58,166 nt of DNA, from assembly GCF_014982745.1 (NCBI RefSeq), contig NZ_JADCKA010000010.1, forward strand, positions 1-58,166, in the 5' to 3' direction. Of this stretch, positions 15,745-24,287 are shown in pieces (position 1 is the stretch's first letter; each line of letters starts with the position of its first letter). A program made the position numbers and the translations under genes. Source of the DNA: Gallibacter intestinalis. Its GTDB lineage: Bacteria > Bacillota > Clostridia > Peptostreptococcales > Anaerovoracaceae. Under the pieces are notes generated by a model, which saw nothing but the letters and a program-made list of their open reading frames with translations, was not told where the DNA came from and did not search any database.

Positions 15745-16770
15745 ATGAAAACTTTGCATCTTAAAGAGACGGCAGAAGATATAAAAAAAGCCGCCGAAAT
15801 AATAAAAAAAGGCGGGCTTGTGGCCTTCCCGACAGAAACAGTATACGGCCTTGGGGCAAACGGTCTTGACGCTAAGGCGGCAGCGGGCATATATAAAGCT
15901 AAGGGCAGACCTAGCGACAACCCGATGATACTGCATATTTCCGAGCTTTCGGAGCTGCAGGAAATAACAGATCATATAAGCGATAACGCAATTAAAATGG
16001 CAGAGGCCTTTTGGCCCGGACCGCTCACCATGATATTTCAGAGAAATGACAAAGTGCCTGATGTGACAACAGGGGGCCTTGATACGGTGGGAGTAAGGAT
16101 GCCTTCGGATCCCACTGCAAGGGCGTTAATAAAGGAATCCGGAGTACCTATAGCAGCACCGAGTGCAAATCTTTCCGGAAAGCCGAGTCCTACAAAGGCA
16201 AGTCATGTAGCTCACGATATGGATGGCAGGATTGATGCCATAATCTACGGCGGTGATTGTGCCGTGGGAATAGAGTCTACGGTTGTATCGGTAAAAGACG
16301 ATGAGATAGTAATATTAAGGCCAGGAAAGATTACTGCGGCCGATATGGAGGCTGTAACGGGACTTAAGGTTTCCGTGGACCCAGCAATCGCTCTGGACAA
16401 AGATGAAAAGGGTAAAGGTTCTTCAGATAATGATGATAAGGACTTTAAACCTATGGCGCCGGGAATGAAATACAGGCATTACGCTCCTGATGCGGAGATG
16501 CTTGTCATCGAAGGCGAAGCCGACAAAGTAAAGGCAGAAATAGAAAAGAGAAAAAAAGACCTGGAAAGCGAAGGGAAAAAGGTCGGCGTTATTTTTTTCG
16601 GAACAAAGGACTTTGATGAAGCGGCTCATGACCTGTTTGCAAGGCTGCGAGAAATGGACGAGCAGCAGGTTGATGTGATACTGGCAGGAGCCGTTGAAAA
16701 AACAGGCCTTGGATATGCGGTAATGAACCGTATGCTTAAATCTGCAGGTAATAATGTAATTAAAGTATAA
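15745..16770 (+). CDS. sua5: L-threonylcarbamoyladenylate synthase (Sua5 type)
   Basis: The 341-residue protein makes threonylcarbamoyl-AMP from Thr, bicarbonate and ATP, the first step of the universal t6A37 tRNA modification. The N-terminal YrdC domain (about 1-205) includes GGLVAFPTETVYGLGANG, KGRPSDNPMI and PSANLSGKPSPT. An acidic linker with charged residues around 210-235 leads to the C-terminal Sua5 domain, which begins near MAPGMKYRHYAPDAEM, the conserved PGMKYRHYAP signature. The length matches long Sua5 rather than short TsaC. The start follows AGAAGTGA, and it is embedded in the prfA cluster. Confidence 0.95.
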   Translation: MKTLHLKETAEDIKKAAEIIKKGGLVAFPTETVYGLGANGLDAKAAAGIYKAKGRPSDNPMILHISELSELQEITDHISDNAIKMAEAFWPGPLTMIFQRNDKVPDVTTGGLDTVGVRMPSDPTARALIKESGVPIAAPSANLSGKPSPTKASHVAHDMDGRIDAIIYGGDCAVGIESTVVSVKDDEIVILRPGKITAADMEAVTGLKVSVDPAIALDKDEKGKGSSDNDDKDFKPMAPGMKYRHYAPDAEMLVIEGEADKVKAEIEKRKKDLESEGKKVGVIFFGTKDFDEAAHDLFARLREMDEQQVDVILAGAVEKTGLGYAVMNRMLKSAGNNVIKV

Positions 16771-16786
16771 TTGAGGAGAGAGTGAG

Positions 16787-17221
16787 ATGTATAAGATTGC
16801 TTTGGCATGTGACCACGGCGGATATGAACTTAAGGAAATGATAGCAGGATTCCTTCTGGGAATGGGCCATGATATTTTTGACCTAGGTACCAATAGCACC
16901 GAATCGGTTGACTATCCCGAATACGGACACAGATGTGCAATGGCTGTTGTTCACGGAGATGCTGATTTAGGCATAGTGATATGCGGTACAGGCATAGGAA
17001 TTTCCATGGCGGCAAACAAAGTTAAGGGTGCTAGATGTGCCCTTTGCACTAGCGTGGAAATGGCAGAGCTTACAAGAAAGCATAACGATGCCAATTTACT
17101 GGCTCTGGGAGGAAGAATTCTTACTCCTGAACAGGCACTTGGCATAGTAAACGCTTTCCTATATACTGAATTTGAGGGAGGCAGACACCAAAGAAGGGTG
17201 GATCAGCTGAACAGTTATTAA
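16787..17221 (+). CDS. rpiB: Ribose-5-phosphate isomerase B
   Basis: The 144-residue RpiB/LacAB-family isomerase interconverts ribose 5-phosphate and ribulose 5-phosphate. It begins with the nucleotide-fold motif [13 protein letters not shown]; the phosphate-binding DHGG and the catalytic-region [15 protein letters not shown] are both present. The C-terminal R-rich [11 protein letters not shown] is typical. RpiB and the sugar-specific paralogues (allose or galactose 6-phosphate isomerases) are hard to separate, but context in a housekeeping cluster next to upp, which uses ribose phosphate, supports RpiB. The start follows GAGGAGAGAG. Confidence 0.93.
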   Translation: MYKIALACDHGGYELKEMIAGFLLGMGHDIFDLGTNSTESVDYPEYGHRCAMAVVHGDADLGIVICGTGIGISMAANKVKGARCALCTSVEMAELTRKHNDANLLALGGRILTPEQALGIVNAFLYTEFEGGRHQRRVDQLNSY

Positions 17222-17246
17222 AAAAGAAATGGAGAAAGGAAAGAAA

Positions 17247-17876
17247 ATGGGAAAGATATATGTATTTGATCATCCGCTGATTCAGCACAAGGTGGCACTG
17301 CTTAGAGACGAAAACACTACTACAAAGGATTTCAGAGATCTGGCTAAAGAAATAGGAATGCTCATGGGATATGAAGCAACCAGAGAACTGGAACTTAAAA
17401 AACAGACTATTAAGACGCCTATGTGTGAAACAGAAGTGAATGTTCTCGCAGGAGAGGATATAGCTATAGTTCCTATCCTTAGAGCAGGTCTGGGAATGGT
17501 AGACGGAATGCTGTCACTGGTTCCAAACGCAAAGGTAGGACATGTAGGTCTTTACAGAGATCCTGAGACTCATAAGCCGGTGGAATATTACTGCAAAATG
17601 CCTCAGGATATAGATAAAAGAAAGATTTTCATAGTTGACCCGATGCTGGCAACAGGCGGTTCTGCGGCAGATGCCGTTTCTCTGGTAAAGGAGAAGGGTG
17701 GAAAGGACATTACATTTATGTGCCTTATCGCAGCGCCCGAAGGCATCAAAGCATTAAGCGAAGCTCACCCTGATGTGGACATTTACATTGCAGCAAAGGA
17801 CGAAAGACTCAACGAAAACGCATACATATTGCCAGGACTTGGCGATGCAGGAGACAGACTCTATGGCACAAAGTAA
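17247..17876 (+). CDS. upp: Uracil phosphoribosyltransferase
   Basis: The 209-residue enzyme converts uracil and PRPP to UMP (pyrimidine salvage). The start at 17247 was chosen because GGAGAAAGGA precedes it and the product begins [15 protein letters not shown], the family N-terminus; an in-frame ATG six codons earlier has no site of its own. PRPP-loop [12 protein letters not shown] lies near 135, and the C-terminal [13 protein letters not shown] is the uracil-binding signature. Length is exactly that of typical Upp. It is the last of the tight prfA-sua5-rpiB-upp cluster; pckG begins 54 bp downstream. Confidence 0.96.
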   Translation: MGKIYVFDHPLIQHKVALLRDENTTTKDFRDLAKEIGMLMGYEATRELELKKQTIKTPMCETEVNVLAGEDIAIVPILRAGLGMVDGMLSLVPNAKVGHVGLYRDPETHKPVEYYCKMPQDIDKRKIFIVDPMLATGGSAADAVSLVKEKGGKDITFMCLIAAPEGIKALSEAHPDVDIYIAAKDERLNENAYILPGLGDAGDRLYGTK

Positions 17877-17930
17877 GTGCCTTTTGATAAAAAGTTACTA
17901 TTACCGTTAGTTATTTAGGAGGATATTAAA

Positions 17931-19721
17931 GTGAAAAATTATGGAATTAAGGAGAACGGTCTGACAAACAATAAAGTTCTTCTTGATTGGGTGCAGGAAG
18001 TTGCCGAACTCACAAAACCGGAAAAAGTCGTATGGATTACCGGAGAAGAAGCGCAGCTGGAAGAGATTAGAAAGGAAGGCTGCAGCACCGGTGAACTGAT
18101 TAAGCTTAATGAAGAAAAGCTTCCGGGCTGCTATCTGCACAGAAGCGATACCAGAGACGTGGCAAGAGTTGAAGCGAGAACCTTCATCTGCTGCAAGGAA
18201 GAAAAAAACGCAGGTCCTACAAACAACTGGATGGATCCGCAGGAGATGTACTTAAAGCTCAACAAGCTGTATGACGGCTGCATGAAGGGCAGAACAATGT
18301 ATATCATTCCTTTTGCCATGGGTATTGTGGGATCTCCTTTCGCCAAATACGGCATCGAGATTACAGATTCCATCTATGTAGTAGTCAGCATGAACATAAT
18401 GACAAGAATCGGTACACAGGTTCTTGATGCCATCGGTGAAGACGGCGAGTTTACAAAAGGACTTCATTCCAAAGCTGACCTTGATCCGGAAGAAAGATAC
18501 ATCGTTCACTTCCCTGAAGACAACACTATCATGTCCATCAATTCAGGATACGGCGGAAATGTACTTCTGGGTAAAAAGTGTCTGGCTCTGAGAATAGCTT
18601 CATATCTTGGACAGAAGGAAGGCTGGATGGCTGAGCATATGCTTATCCTCGGCGTAGAAAATCCTCAGGGAGAAAAGAGATACATTGCAGCGGCATTCCC
18701 TTCCGCATGCGGCAAAACAAATCTGGCGATGCTTATACCACCGGAAGGATACCGAAAAGACGGATGGAAGGTTACATGCGTAGGCGATGATATCGCTTGG
18801 ATCAGAATAGGTGAAGACGGAAGACTCTGGGCTACAAACCCTGAAAACGGATTCTTCGGTGTGGCTCCGGGAACAAACGAAAAGTCAAATCCTAACGCCC
18901 TTGCAGCCACAAGAAAGAACACAATTTTTACAAATGTCGGACTTAATCTGGATGACAATACAGTATGGTGGGAAAAGCTGGATAAGAACCCTCCTGCAAA
19001 TTCACTGGACTGGACAGGCAAGAAGTGGGATCCTGCTTTAGGTGAACCTATGGCTCATCCAAATTCAAGATTTACAGCACCGGCAAAGAACTGCCCTTGC
19101 ATCGCACCTGAATTTGATGATGCAAAAGGCGTGCCTCTGTCAGCAATCGTATTCGGAGGCAGAAGAGCAAAGACTGCTCCGCTGGTATATCAGTCAAGAG
19201 ACTGGGATCACGGCGTATTCGTAGGCTCAATCATGGCATCCGAAACAACAGCGGCGGCAACAGGAGCGGTTGGAGTAGTAAGAAGAGACCCTATGGCAAT
19301 GCTTCCGTTCTGCGGATACAACATGGGAGACTACTGGCAGCACTGGCTTGATATGGGAAAGAAAATCTCAAATCCGCCTAAAATCTTCAATGTAAACTGG
19401 TTCAGAACAGATGAAGAAGGTAACTTCATCTGGCCTGGCTTCGGTGACAACCTGAGAGTTCTTGAATGGATACTCAAGAGAGCAGATGGTAAAATCGGAG
19501 CAAGGGAAACAGAAATCGGATTTATTCCTGAACCTTCGGATATAAACATTGAAGGCTGCGATATAGACCTTGATGCTCTTACAGGAATCCTTCAGGTGGA
19601 AAAGGAATACTGGAAGGAAGATATCAAGAGCATAAAGGAATTTTATGCAAAATTCGGCGACAAGCTTCCTGAATATCTGGCAAAGGAAGTTGAAGCTATG
19701 GAAGAACGCATAAGTAAATAA
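17931..19721 (+). CDS. pckG: Phosphoenolpyruvate carboxykinase (GTP)
   Basis: The 596-residue GTP-dependent PEPCK interconverts oxaloacetate and PEP. In fermenting anaerobes it often runs toward oxaloacetate, conserving GTP. The start codon is GTG with TAGGAGG upstream. The kinase-1a loop FPSACGKTN is at 256-264, with the reactive cysteine of the GTP class; metal and substrate signatures such as VGDDIAWIRIG and FGGRRAKTAPLVYQ are present. Length fits the GTP family rather than the ATP family (about 530). It may be read from the prfA cluster or from its own promoter in the 54-bp gap; no convincing promoter was found there. Confidence 0.96.
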   Translation: MKNYGIKENGLTNNKVLLDWVQEVAELTKPEKVVWITGEEAQLEEIRKEGCSTGELIKLNEEKLPGCYLHRSDTRDVARVEARTFICCKEEKNAGPTNNWMDPQEMYLKLNKLYDGCMKGRTMYIIPFAMGIVGSPFAKYGIEITDSIYVVVSMNIMTRIGTQVLDAIGEDGEFTKGLHSKADLDPEERYIVHFPEDNTIMSINSGYGGNVLLGKKCLALRIASYLGQKEGWMAEHMLILGVENPQGEKRYIAAAFPSACGKTNLAMLIPPEGYRKDGWKVTCVGDDIAWIRIGEDGRLWATNPENGFFGVAPGTNEKSNPNALAATRKNTIFTNVGLNLDDNTVWWEKLDKNPPANSLDWTGKKWDPALGEPMAHPNSRFTAPAKNCPCIAPEFDDAKGVPLSAIVFGGRRAKTAPLVYQSRDWDHGVFVGSIMASETTAAATGAVGVVRRDPMAMLPFCGYNMGDYWQHWLDMGKKISNPPKIFNVNWFRTDEEGNFIWPGFGDNLRVLEWILKRADGKIGARETEIGFIPEPSDINIEGCDIDLDALTGILQVEKEYWKEDIKSIKEFYAKFGDKLPEYLAKEVEAMEERISK

Positions 19722-19740
19722 CATACAGTAAATATTCAAA

Positions 19741-19778
19741 TACACCTGACTAAAACCCTTGGCCAGGTGTGTTTTTTT
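19741..19778 (+). terminator. Terminator of pckG
   Basis: ACACCTG (19742-19748) pairs with CAGGTGT (19764-19770), followed by seven T. Confidence 0.88.
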
Positions 19779-19829
19779 GTATACAATGGAATAAATATAA
19801 ATAATTATGAAAAAATATTTAAAAAGTTG

Positions 19830-19858
19830 TTGCATTGAGAATTTCCTTGTGCTATACT
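19830..19858 (+). promoter_or_regulatory. Promoter of the M28 peptidase gene
   Basis: TTGCAT (19830-19835) and TATACT (19853-19858) have a 17-bp spacer. An 80-base leader of no obvious structure follows. Confidence 0.7.
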
Positions 19859-19939
19859 CACATCATGCCAATAAATATACATAACAAAGTATAAATATTG
19901 ACGATTTAATAAAACTAAAATGAGTAAAAGGAGGTAACC

Positions 19940-22222
19940 ATGATTTTTACAGAGAAAATCAAAAAGCCGGTGGCAATGACCATGGCAGCAGCAGTATGTA
20001 CATTACTTATGGCAAGCAGCGCATCAGCCATGGCGGATACCGGAGCGGCAAATGTTTATAAAGCCGCGGACGCAGCAAGTTTAAAACAGCATGTAACAGC
20101 GCTTTCGGAGGACATCGGAGTCAGACTCATGGGTACTCCTAATGAATATGCAGCAGCTGAATATATAGAAGGTCAGTTGGATAGTTACGGATATGATGGA
20201 CAGATTTCAGAGTATACAATAAATGCGTCTGCAGTTGCGGCAATTGACATAGGAGAAAAACAGCATTACGCAAATTATTATTATGCTGGTGAAATGAATC
20301 AAATAATAAATCCTAATATCAGTAATTGCACATTAAGTGAGCCTACACAAGAAGATTTGGATGTTATATCTACATGGAATATCAGTGCAGGAGATTTAGT
20401 TGTTGTAAACAGCAGTTTGTTCAGTGATCTTGAGGCATTATCAAAGGTGCAGGCGGAAACTGACGGGACAGAAACAGCGCTGAAGTCATCTGATTTCATA
20501 AATCAAGCAGTAGATAAAGCTGAAGAGGCAAATGCGTCAGCCATTGTAATATATAACGATACGGGCCTTAGGTCGCAGAGTGTAAAAGTTAGCGGAAACA
20601 CAATTCCAGTAATAGGAGCTAATACGGTTATAGGTGAAGAGTTGATAAGCAATGCAGGAAATATCAGCATCAGCAAAGTAGAGCGCCCTATATCTTGGAA
20701 TGTAGAAGCAGTTAAGGAAGCTAGCACAGAAGAGCCTGAATCCATTATCTATGTAACAAGCCACTTAGATAGTGTAATGGGAGCGCCGGGTGCTACTGAC
20801 AACGCATCTGCGGTAGCAGCGGTATTGGAACTGGCAAAGCAGTATAAGGATGTTGATACTGGTGGAGTTGAAATTCATTTTGTAGCTTTCGGTGGTGAAG
20901 AAGCTGGCCTTCTCGGCTCAGCAGCTTTTGTAAGTCAGATTCCTGAAGAAGACAAGGCCATCGCCATTAACTTCAATATGGATATGCTTTCTTCTACAGG
21001 AACATTTTACGGTGAAGAACTAAATGCGGTAAGCCTTGATATTGCCGGAGGGAAGTCTGCTACATTTAATATCGCTGCAGCACTGATAATAACAGGCTCA
21101 GAAGACATGCAGTTTATAGAAGGCACTGAAAACCTCAGGTGGTTTAAGTATGGTTCTTCAGATCATCAATCCTTCCAAGATAGCGGCATAGATGCAGCAA
21201 GCATGATTAGGGTTACAGATAAATCAGATGACATTGAAGATATAAACCACACATATAAAGACAACATGGTAGATAACTACAGCCTCGACAGGCATGTGGA
21301 ATGCACAAACATGGTATCAAAGGGTATTGCTAAAGCCATAGACAGTAAGTTTACTAAGGTTCTTGAATACTATGAGGATGCAGAAAACGGCAAAGTAGTT
21401 GCAGCGGATACTGAACAGCTTTCATATCTTTACGATGAAATCGTATACGTATTTGAAAAAGCTGACGGAACTATAACACAGACAACAGGATATGCGGCAA
21501 ATGACTATGCGGTAATAGCACCTGCAGATGCAACACTTGTTTCTGCCCAGGGTGTAGGAACTGGTACAGCAAATATCGCAGGAACCTTTGACAAGCCAAA
21601 AACTGAACAGTATTCAACTTCCATGGTGGTTAAGGAAGTAGCGGCGCCTGAAAGCAGCGATACAAACTTTGTAGACACAGGTACTAATGTTACAGTTGAA
21701 TTCACTAATCCACTGCCTGAAGGAAGTCAGATAACAGTTGAATTTAAAGATGTTAATAACGACGCATATGAAGGTATAGATAATCTTTTGGCAGTAGTTG
21801 ATATAAGCGCACTTAAAGATGGAAATATAATACCTATCTCAGATAACCTTATGGAAATACAGATACCTCTTTCGGAAGAAATGAAGGGATATAAATACTA
21901 TCAGGTGGCATATCTTGAAAACGGACAGATTGTAGAAAAAATAAATGCGACAGTAAAAGGGGATATACTGGTATTTGTAACTGACCACTTGAGCGAATAT
22001 GCAATATTAGGTTCAAATACACCATTTGTTGACGATGAAACAGATCAGACAACATTAGCAAAGGCGACAAATGCAAATAGTAGCTCAACAGATAATCAGA
22101 CGGATACATCTACTAATACACCGATAACCGGAGATAGCACAGATGTAATGGCATTGATGCTGCTTATGACAGTGGCGGGAGTTACAATGGTTGCAGCAGG
22201 TGTAAAGAAAAAATCGAACTGA
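19940..22222 (+). CDS. Secreted, probably wall-anchored M28-family metallopeptidase
   Basis: This 760-residue exported peptidase has a signal peptide at about 1-30 (basic start, hydrophobic core, ASSASA then Met-Ala). The M28 zinc site is complete: His275 (TSHLD), Asp287 (GATDNAS), Glu320-Glu321 (FGGEEAG), Asp348 (NFNMDML) and His409 (SSDHQSF). The region from 120 to 250 looks like an inserted PA-type domain with the usual VVVNSS and AIVIYND strands. After about residue 560 there is a beta-rich module, then a Thr/Asn/Ser-rich linker. The end resembles a sorting signal: TPITG at 727-731, a hydrophobic run and KKK. This suggests sortase anchoring. It is probably an aminopeptidase that feeds on extracellular peptides. 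Single-gene unit. Confidence 0.9.
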   Translation: MIFTEKIKKPVAMTMAAAVCTLLMASSASAMADTGAANVYKAADAASLKQHVTALSEDIGVRLMGTPNEYAAAEYIEGQLDSYGYDGQISEYTINASAVAAIDIGEKQHYANYYYAGEMNQIINPNISNCTLSEPTQEDLDVISTWNISAGDLVVVNSSLFSDLEALSKVQAETDGTETALKSSDFINQAVDKAEEANASAIVIYNDTGLRSQSVKVSGNTIPVIGANTVIGEELISNAGNISISKVERPISWNVEAVKEASTEEPESIIYVTSHLDSVMGAPGATDNASAVAAVLELAKQYKDVDTGGVEIHFVAFGGEEAGLLGSAAFVSQIPEEDKAIAINFNMDMLSSTGTFYGEELNAVSLDIAGGKSATFNIAAALIITGSEDMQFIEGTENLRWFKYGSSDHQSFQDSGIDAASMIRVTDKSDDIEDINHTYKDNMVDNYSLDRHVECTNMVSKGIAKAIDSKFTKVLEYYEDAENGKVVAADTEQLSYLYDEIVYVFEKADGTITQTTGYAANDYAVIAPADATLVSAQGVGTGTANIAGTFDKPKTEQYSTSMVVKEVAAPESSDTNFVDTGTNVTVEFTNPLPEGSQITVEFKDVNNDAYEGIDNLLAVVDISALKDGNIIPISDNLMEIQIPLSEEMKGYKYYQVAYLENGQIVEKINATVKGDILVFVTDHLSEYAILGSNTPFVDDETDQTTLAKATNANSSSTDNQTDTSTNTPITGDSTDVMALMLLMTVAGVTMVAAGVKKKSN

Positions 22223-22260
22223 TAATTCTATCCTAAATAAGAATCCATAAAACTCAAAAA

Positions 22261-22299
22261 CGAAAAAGCGGCAAGGTGCAGAGCATCATGCCGTTTTCG
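22261..22299. terminator. Bidirectional terminator between the M28 and NifX-like genes
   Basis: CGAAAAAGCGGCA pairs with TGCCGTTTTCG; A- and T-rich flanks suit both strands. Confidence 0.75.
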
Positions 22300-22319
22300 T
22301 ATATAAAGAAAAAGTATGT

Positions 22320-22706
22320 TTATTTTCCGCAGTGTCCGTGAGCACAGTTGTGACCTTCTCCGCCTTCGTGGTGATGATGGTTGCAGGAAGTGTCAGGGTC
22401 AAATACGAGATTGCCAGCAAGATAAGCTTCTACTGCCTGATCTGCATCCCCGTTAACTCCAGGATAAAGTTCGATATTAGCTTCTGCAAGGGCCATCTTG
22501 GCGCCGCCGCCTATGCCTCCGCAGATGAGAACATCAACATTGTTTGCGCCAAGAAGTGTAGCGAGGGCACCGTGACCCTGTCCATCGGAACCGAGGACTT
22601 CTGAAGAAACTACCTTGCCGTCTTCCACTTCGTAGAGCTTAAAGTTTTCACAATGTCCGAAATGCTGGAACACCTGACCGTTTTCATAAGTTACCGCTAT
22701 TTTCAT
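22320..22706 (-). CDS. NifX/NifB C-terminal-like (dinitrogenase FeMo-cofactor) protein
   Basis: The 128-residue protein has the fold that begins MKIAVTYENGQVFQHFGHCENFKLYEV; the FGHC motif is typical of this clostridial/archaeal subfamily, whose members bind iron-sulfur or Mo-Fe cofactors (MTH1175-like). Residues from about 108 on are metal-binding-rich (Cys, four consecutive His, then Cys-His pairs), unlike shorter relatives. There are no nif genes here, so a role in nitrogenase is unlikely; iron-sulfur or metal handling is a guess. It is 47 bp downstream of a DUF134 regulator gene and likely in the same operon. GGAGGTAACAAA precedes the start. Confidence 0.85.
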   Translation of the reverse strand: MKIAVTYENGQVFQHFGHCENFKLYEVEDGKVVSSEVLGSDGQGHGALATLLGANNVDVLICGGIGGGAKMALAEANIELYPGVNGDADQAVEAYLAGNLVFDPDTSCNHHHHEGGEGHNCAHGHCGK

Positions 22707-22753
22707 TTTGTTACCTCCGTGTATATTAAATTCCTTTATTGATTATTATTGAC

Positions 22754-23053
22754 TTACTCGTTGCCTCCGGCGATTTCATAGTCGCCACCTTTAACTGCAA
22801 TGTTCATATCGTTTACAAGGGCATTGCTGAGTTTGTATCTTGCAGATGCGTATATGGCCTGCACAGTGCTTCTTGCCACATCCATGGACTTTGCACATTC
22901 CTCCTGGGTATAGTTTTCAACATCTATAAGCCTTAGGGTTTCGTATTCGTCTAAGGTCATTTCCACAGTAGGTGCCGTACGGTTGCCCTTGGGACCGAAG
23001 AACTTTTCTCCCGGATGACAACATATCATTCGTTTTTTACATGGTCTTGGCAT
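22754..23053 (-). CDS. DUF134 (UPF0251) family DNA-binding protein
   Basis: The 99-residue protein begins MPRPCKKRMICCHPG, with clustered cysteines that are typical of the family and may hold a metal or iron-sulfur cluster. A sigma-region-4-like helix-turn-helix follows (EMTLDEYETLRLID, then QEECAKSMDVARSTVQAIY). Family members are commonly next to NifX/NifB-like genes, as here. The 5' region has two GGCATATGCC-type palindromes 22 bp apart, one over the -35, so autoregulation is likely (inference). The start follows GGAAGGAGG. It is divergent from rplM. Confidence 0.85.
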   Translation of the reverse strand: MPRPCKKRMICCHPGEKFFGPKGNRTAPTVEMTLDEYETLRLIDVENYTQEECAKSMDVARSTVQAIYASARYKLSNALVNDMNIAVKGGDYEIAGGNE

Positions 23054-23079
23054 ATCACATCAGCCTCCTTCCATAAATT

Positions 23080-23108
23080 ATCTTACGCTCATAAATGGCA
23101 TATGTCAA
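23080..23108 (-). promoter_or_regulatory. Promoter of the DUF134-NifX operon
   Basis: On the minus strand TTGACA (23108-23103) and TAAGAT (23085-23080) have a 17-bp spacer. The -35 overlaps the palindrome at 23096-23107. Confidence 0.6.
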
Positions 23109-23129
23109 TAATAAAAACGGCATATGCCA
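23096..23129. promoter_or_regulatory. Paired palindromic operators upstream of the DUF134 gene
   Basis: TGGCATATGTCA (23096-23107) and CGGCATATGCCA (23118-23129) have centres 22 bp apart, two helical turns, so two dimers would bind the same face. The first covers the -35 of the DUF134 promoter. Confidence 0.65.
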
Positions 23130-23165
23130 AAAATAAAAAATATTACCGCCGGATTGCAAATTGTG

Positions 23166-23194
23166 TTGACTTTGCAATTGCAAGCATATAAAAT
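23166..23194 (+). promoter_or_regulatory. Promoter of rplM-rpsI
   Basis: TTGACT (23166-23171) and TAAAAT (23189-23194) have a 17-bp spacer, leaving a leader of about 140 bases. Confidence 0.75.
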
Positions 23195-23200
23195 ATAAAG

Positions 23201-23340
23201 GCATGAGTGCAGGATGGGATTCCGTCCGTGGCTCTGCGCTAAAGTTATTTTAGTAAGGTATCGAAAAGGATTCTTCGGAATCTCAGTAGACACGTCCGAA
23301 AAAGATACGAAAGTATCCCAGTAGGAAGAAAGGAAAAGAA
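23201..23340 (+). promoter_or_regulatory. Structured 5' leader of rplM-rpsI (possible autoregulatory ribosomal leader)
   Basis: An outer stem AGTGCAG (23206-23212)/CTGCGCT (23234-23240) encloses GGATGGGA/TTCCGTCC. It is followed by two hairpins with stable tetraloops: GATTC-TTCG-GAATC (23269-23282) and GATAC-GAAA-GTATC (23304-23317). Each is directly followed by CAGTAG (23284-23289, 23319-23324). GTATC at 23258-23262 could also pair with GATAC at 23304-23308, an alternative to the second hairpin. I cannot say that it matches the known L13 leader family. Confidence 0.55.
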
Positions 23341-23769
23341 ATGAAATCATTTATCGCAAAGCCTCATGAAGTAGAGCGTAAATGGTATGTCATCGACGCT
23401 GAGGGCAAGACTCTCGGAAGACTGGCATCTGAAGCGGCTTCTATTCTCAGAGGTAAGAAAAAACCTATCTACACACCACACGTTGACTGCGGAGATTATG
23501 TAATCATCGTAAACGCTGAAAAGGTAGAGGTTACAGGCAAGAAGAGAAAGGAAAAGATCTACAAGAGACATACTGGATATCCAGGCGGACTCAGAGAGAT
23601 GACTTTCGAACAGCTGATGGAAAAGCATCCAACCGAAGTTGTAAGACATGCTATCAAGGGCATGATGCCTAACGGCAAACTCGGCAGACAGATGTACAAG
23701 AAACTGAAGGTTTACGCAGGTCCTGAACATGAACATGCGGCTCAGAAACCGGAAGTATGGAATTTTTAA
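23341..23769 (+). CDS. rplM: 50S ribosomal protein L13
   Basis: The 142-residue protein is an early-assembly component of the 50S subunit. Recognisable signatures are [16 protein letters not shown] (about 17-32), [16 protein letters not shown] and the [19 protein letters not shown] region. It has standard length and is paired with rpsI 17 bp downstream, the conserved bacterial arrangement. Start ATG follows GAAAGGAAAAGAA. It is transcribed from a strong promoter and a structured leader of about 140 bases. Confidence 0.98.
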   Translation: MKSFIAKPHEVERKWYVIDAEGKTLGRLASEAASILRGKKKPIYTPHVDCGDYVIIVNAEKVEVTGKKRKEKIYKRHTGYPGGLREMTFEQLMEKHPTEVVRHAIKGMMPNGKLGRQMYKKLKVYAGPEHEHAAQKPEVWNF

Positions 23770-23786
23770 GGGAGGAGGTATAACAG

Positions 23787-24182
23787 ATGGCAAACATTCA
23801 GTATTATGGAACAGGAAGAAGAAAGTCTTCAGTAGCCAGAGTTAGACTTATCCCGGGCACTGGAAACATCACAATCAATAAGAAGTCTCTGGACGAGTAC
23901 ATTCCACTGGAAATCGTTAAGAGAGAAGTAAAGAGACCTTTTGAGATCGCAGGATGCGAAGGTAAGTTCGATGTTATCGCTACAGTTAAAGGTGGCGGAT
24001 ACACAGGACAGGCCGGAGCTCTCAGACACGGTATCTCAAGAGCACTCTGCATGGCTGACAGCGAAAGCTACAGAGCTCCGCTGAAGGCAGCAGGATTCCT
24101 GACAAGAGATTCAAGAATGAAGGAAAGAAAGAAGTACGGTCTGAAAAAGGCAAGAAAAGCTTCCCAGTTCTCAAAGAGATAG
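23787..24182 (+). CDS. rpsI: 30S ribosomal protein S9
   Basis: The 131-residue protein has the family opening [16 protein letters not shown], the [19 protein letters not shown] core and the C-terminal tail ending SQFSKR, whose last Lys-Arg reaches the P-site tRNA. It is co-transcribed with rplM; the start follows GGAGGAGG. A strong terminator lies 34 bp after the stop. Confidence 0.98.
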   Translation: MANIQYYGTGRRKSSVARVRLIPGTGNITINKKSLDEYIPLEIVKREVKRPFEIAGCEGKFDVIATVKGGGYTGQAGALRHGISRALCMADSESYRAPLKAAGFLTRDSRMKERKKYGLKKARKASQFSKR

Positions 24183-24215
24183 TTGCGGCGACCAACGACG
24201 TATGGCAAAGACTGC

Positions 24216-24252
24216 AAAACCTCGGATTTTATCCGAGGTTTTCTTTTTTTTT
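24216..24252 (+). terminator. Terminator of rplM-rpsI
   Basis: AAAACCTCGGAT pairs with ATCCGAGGTTTT (24216-24242), followed by CTTTTTTTTT. Confidence 0.92.
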
Positions 24253-24287
24253 AATGAGCACAGTATAACTTGGTCAACTATAAATAA

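Noticed and set aside
22320-22706. Evidence for nitrogen fixation from the NifX-like gene
   Set aside because: These small proteins are widespread in non-diazotrophs, and no nif structural genes are in the window.
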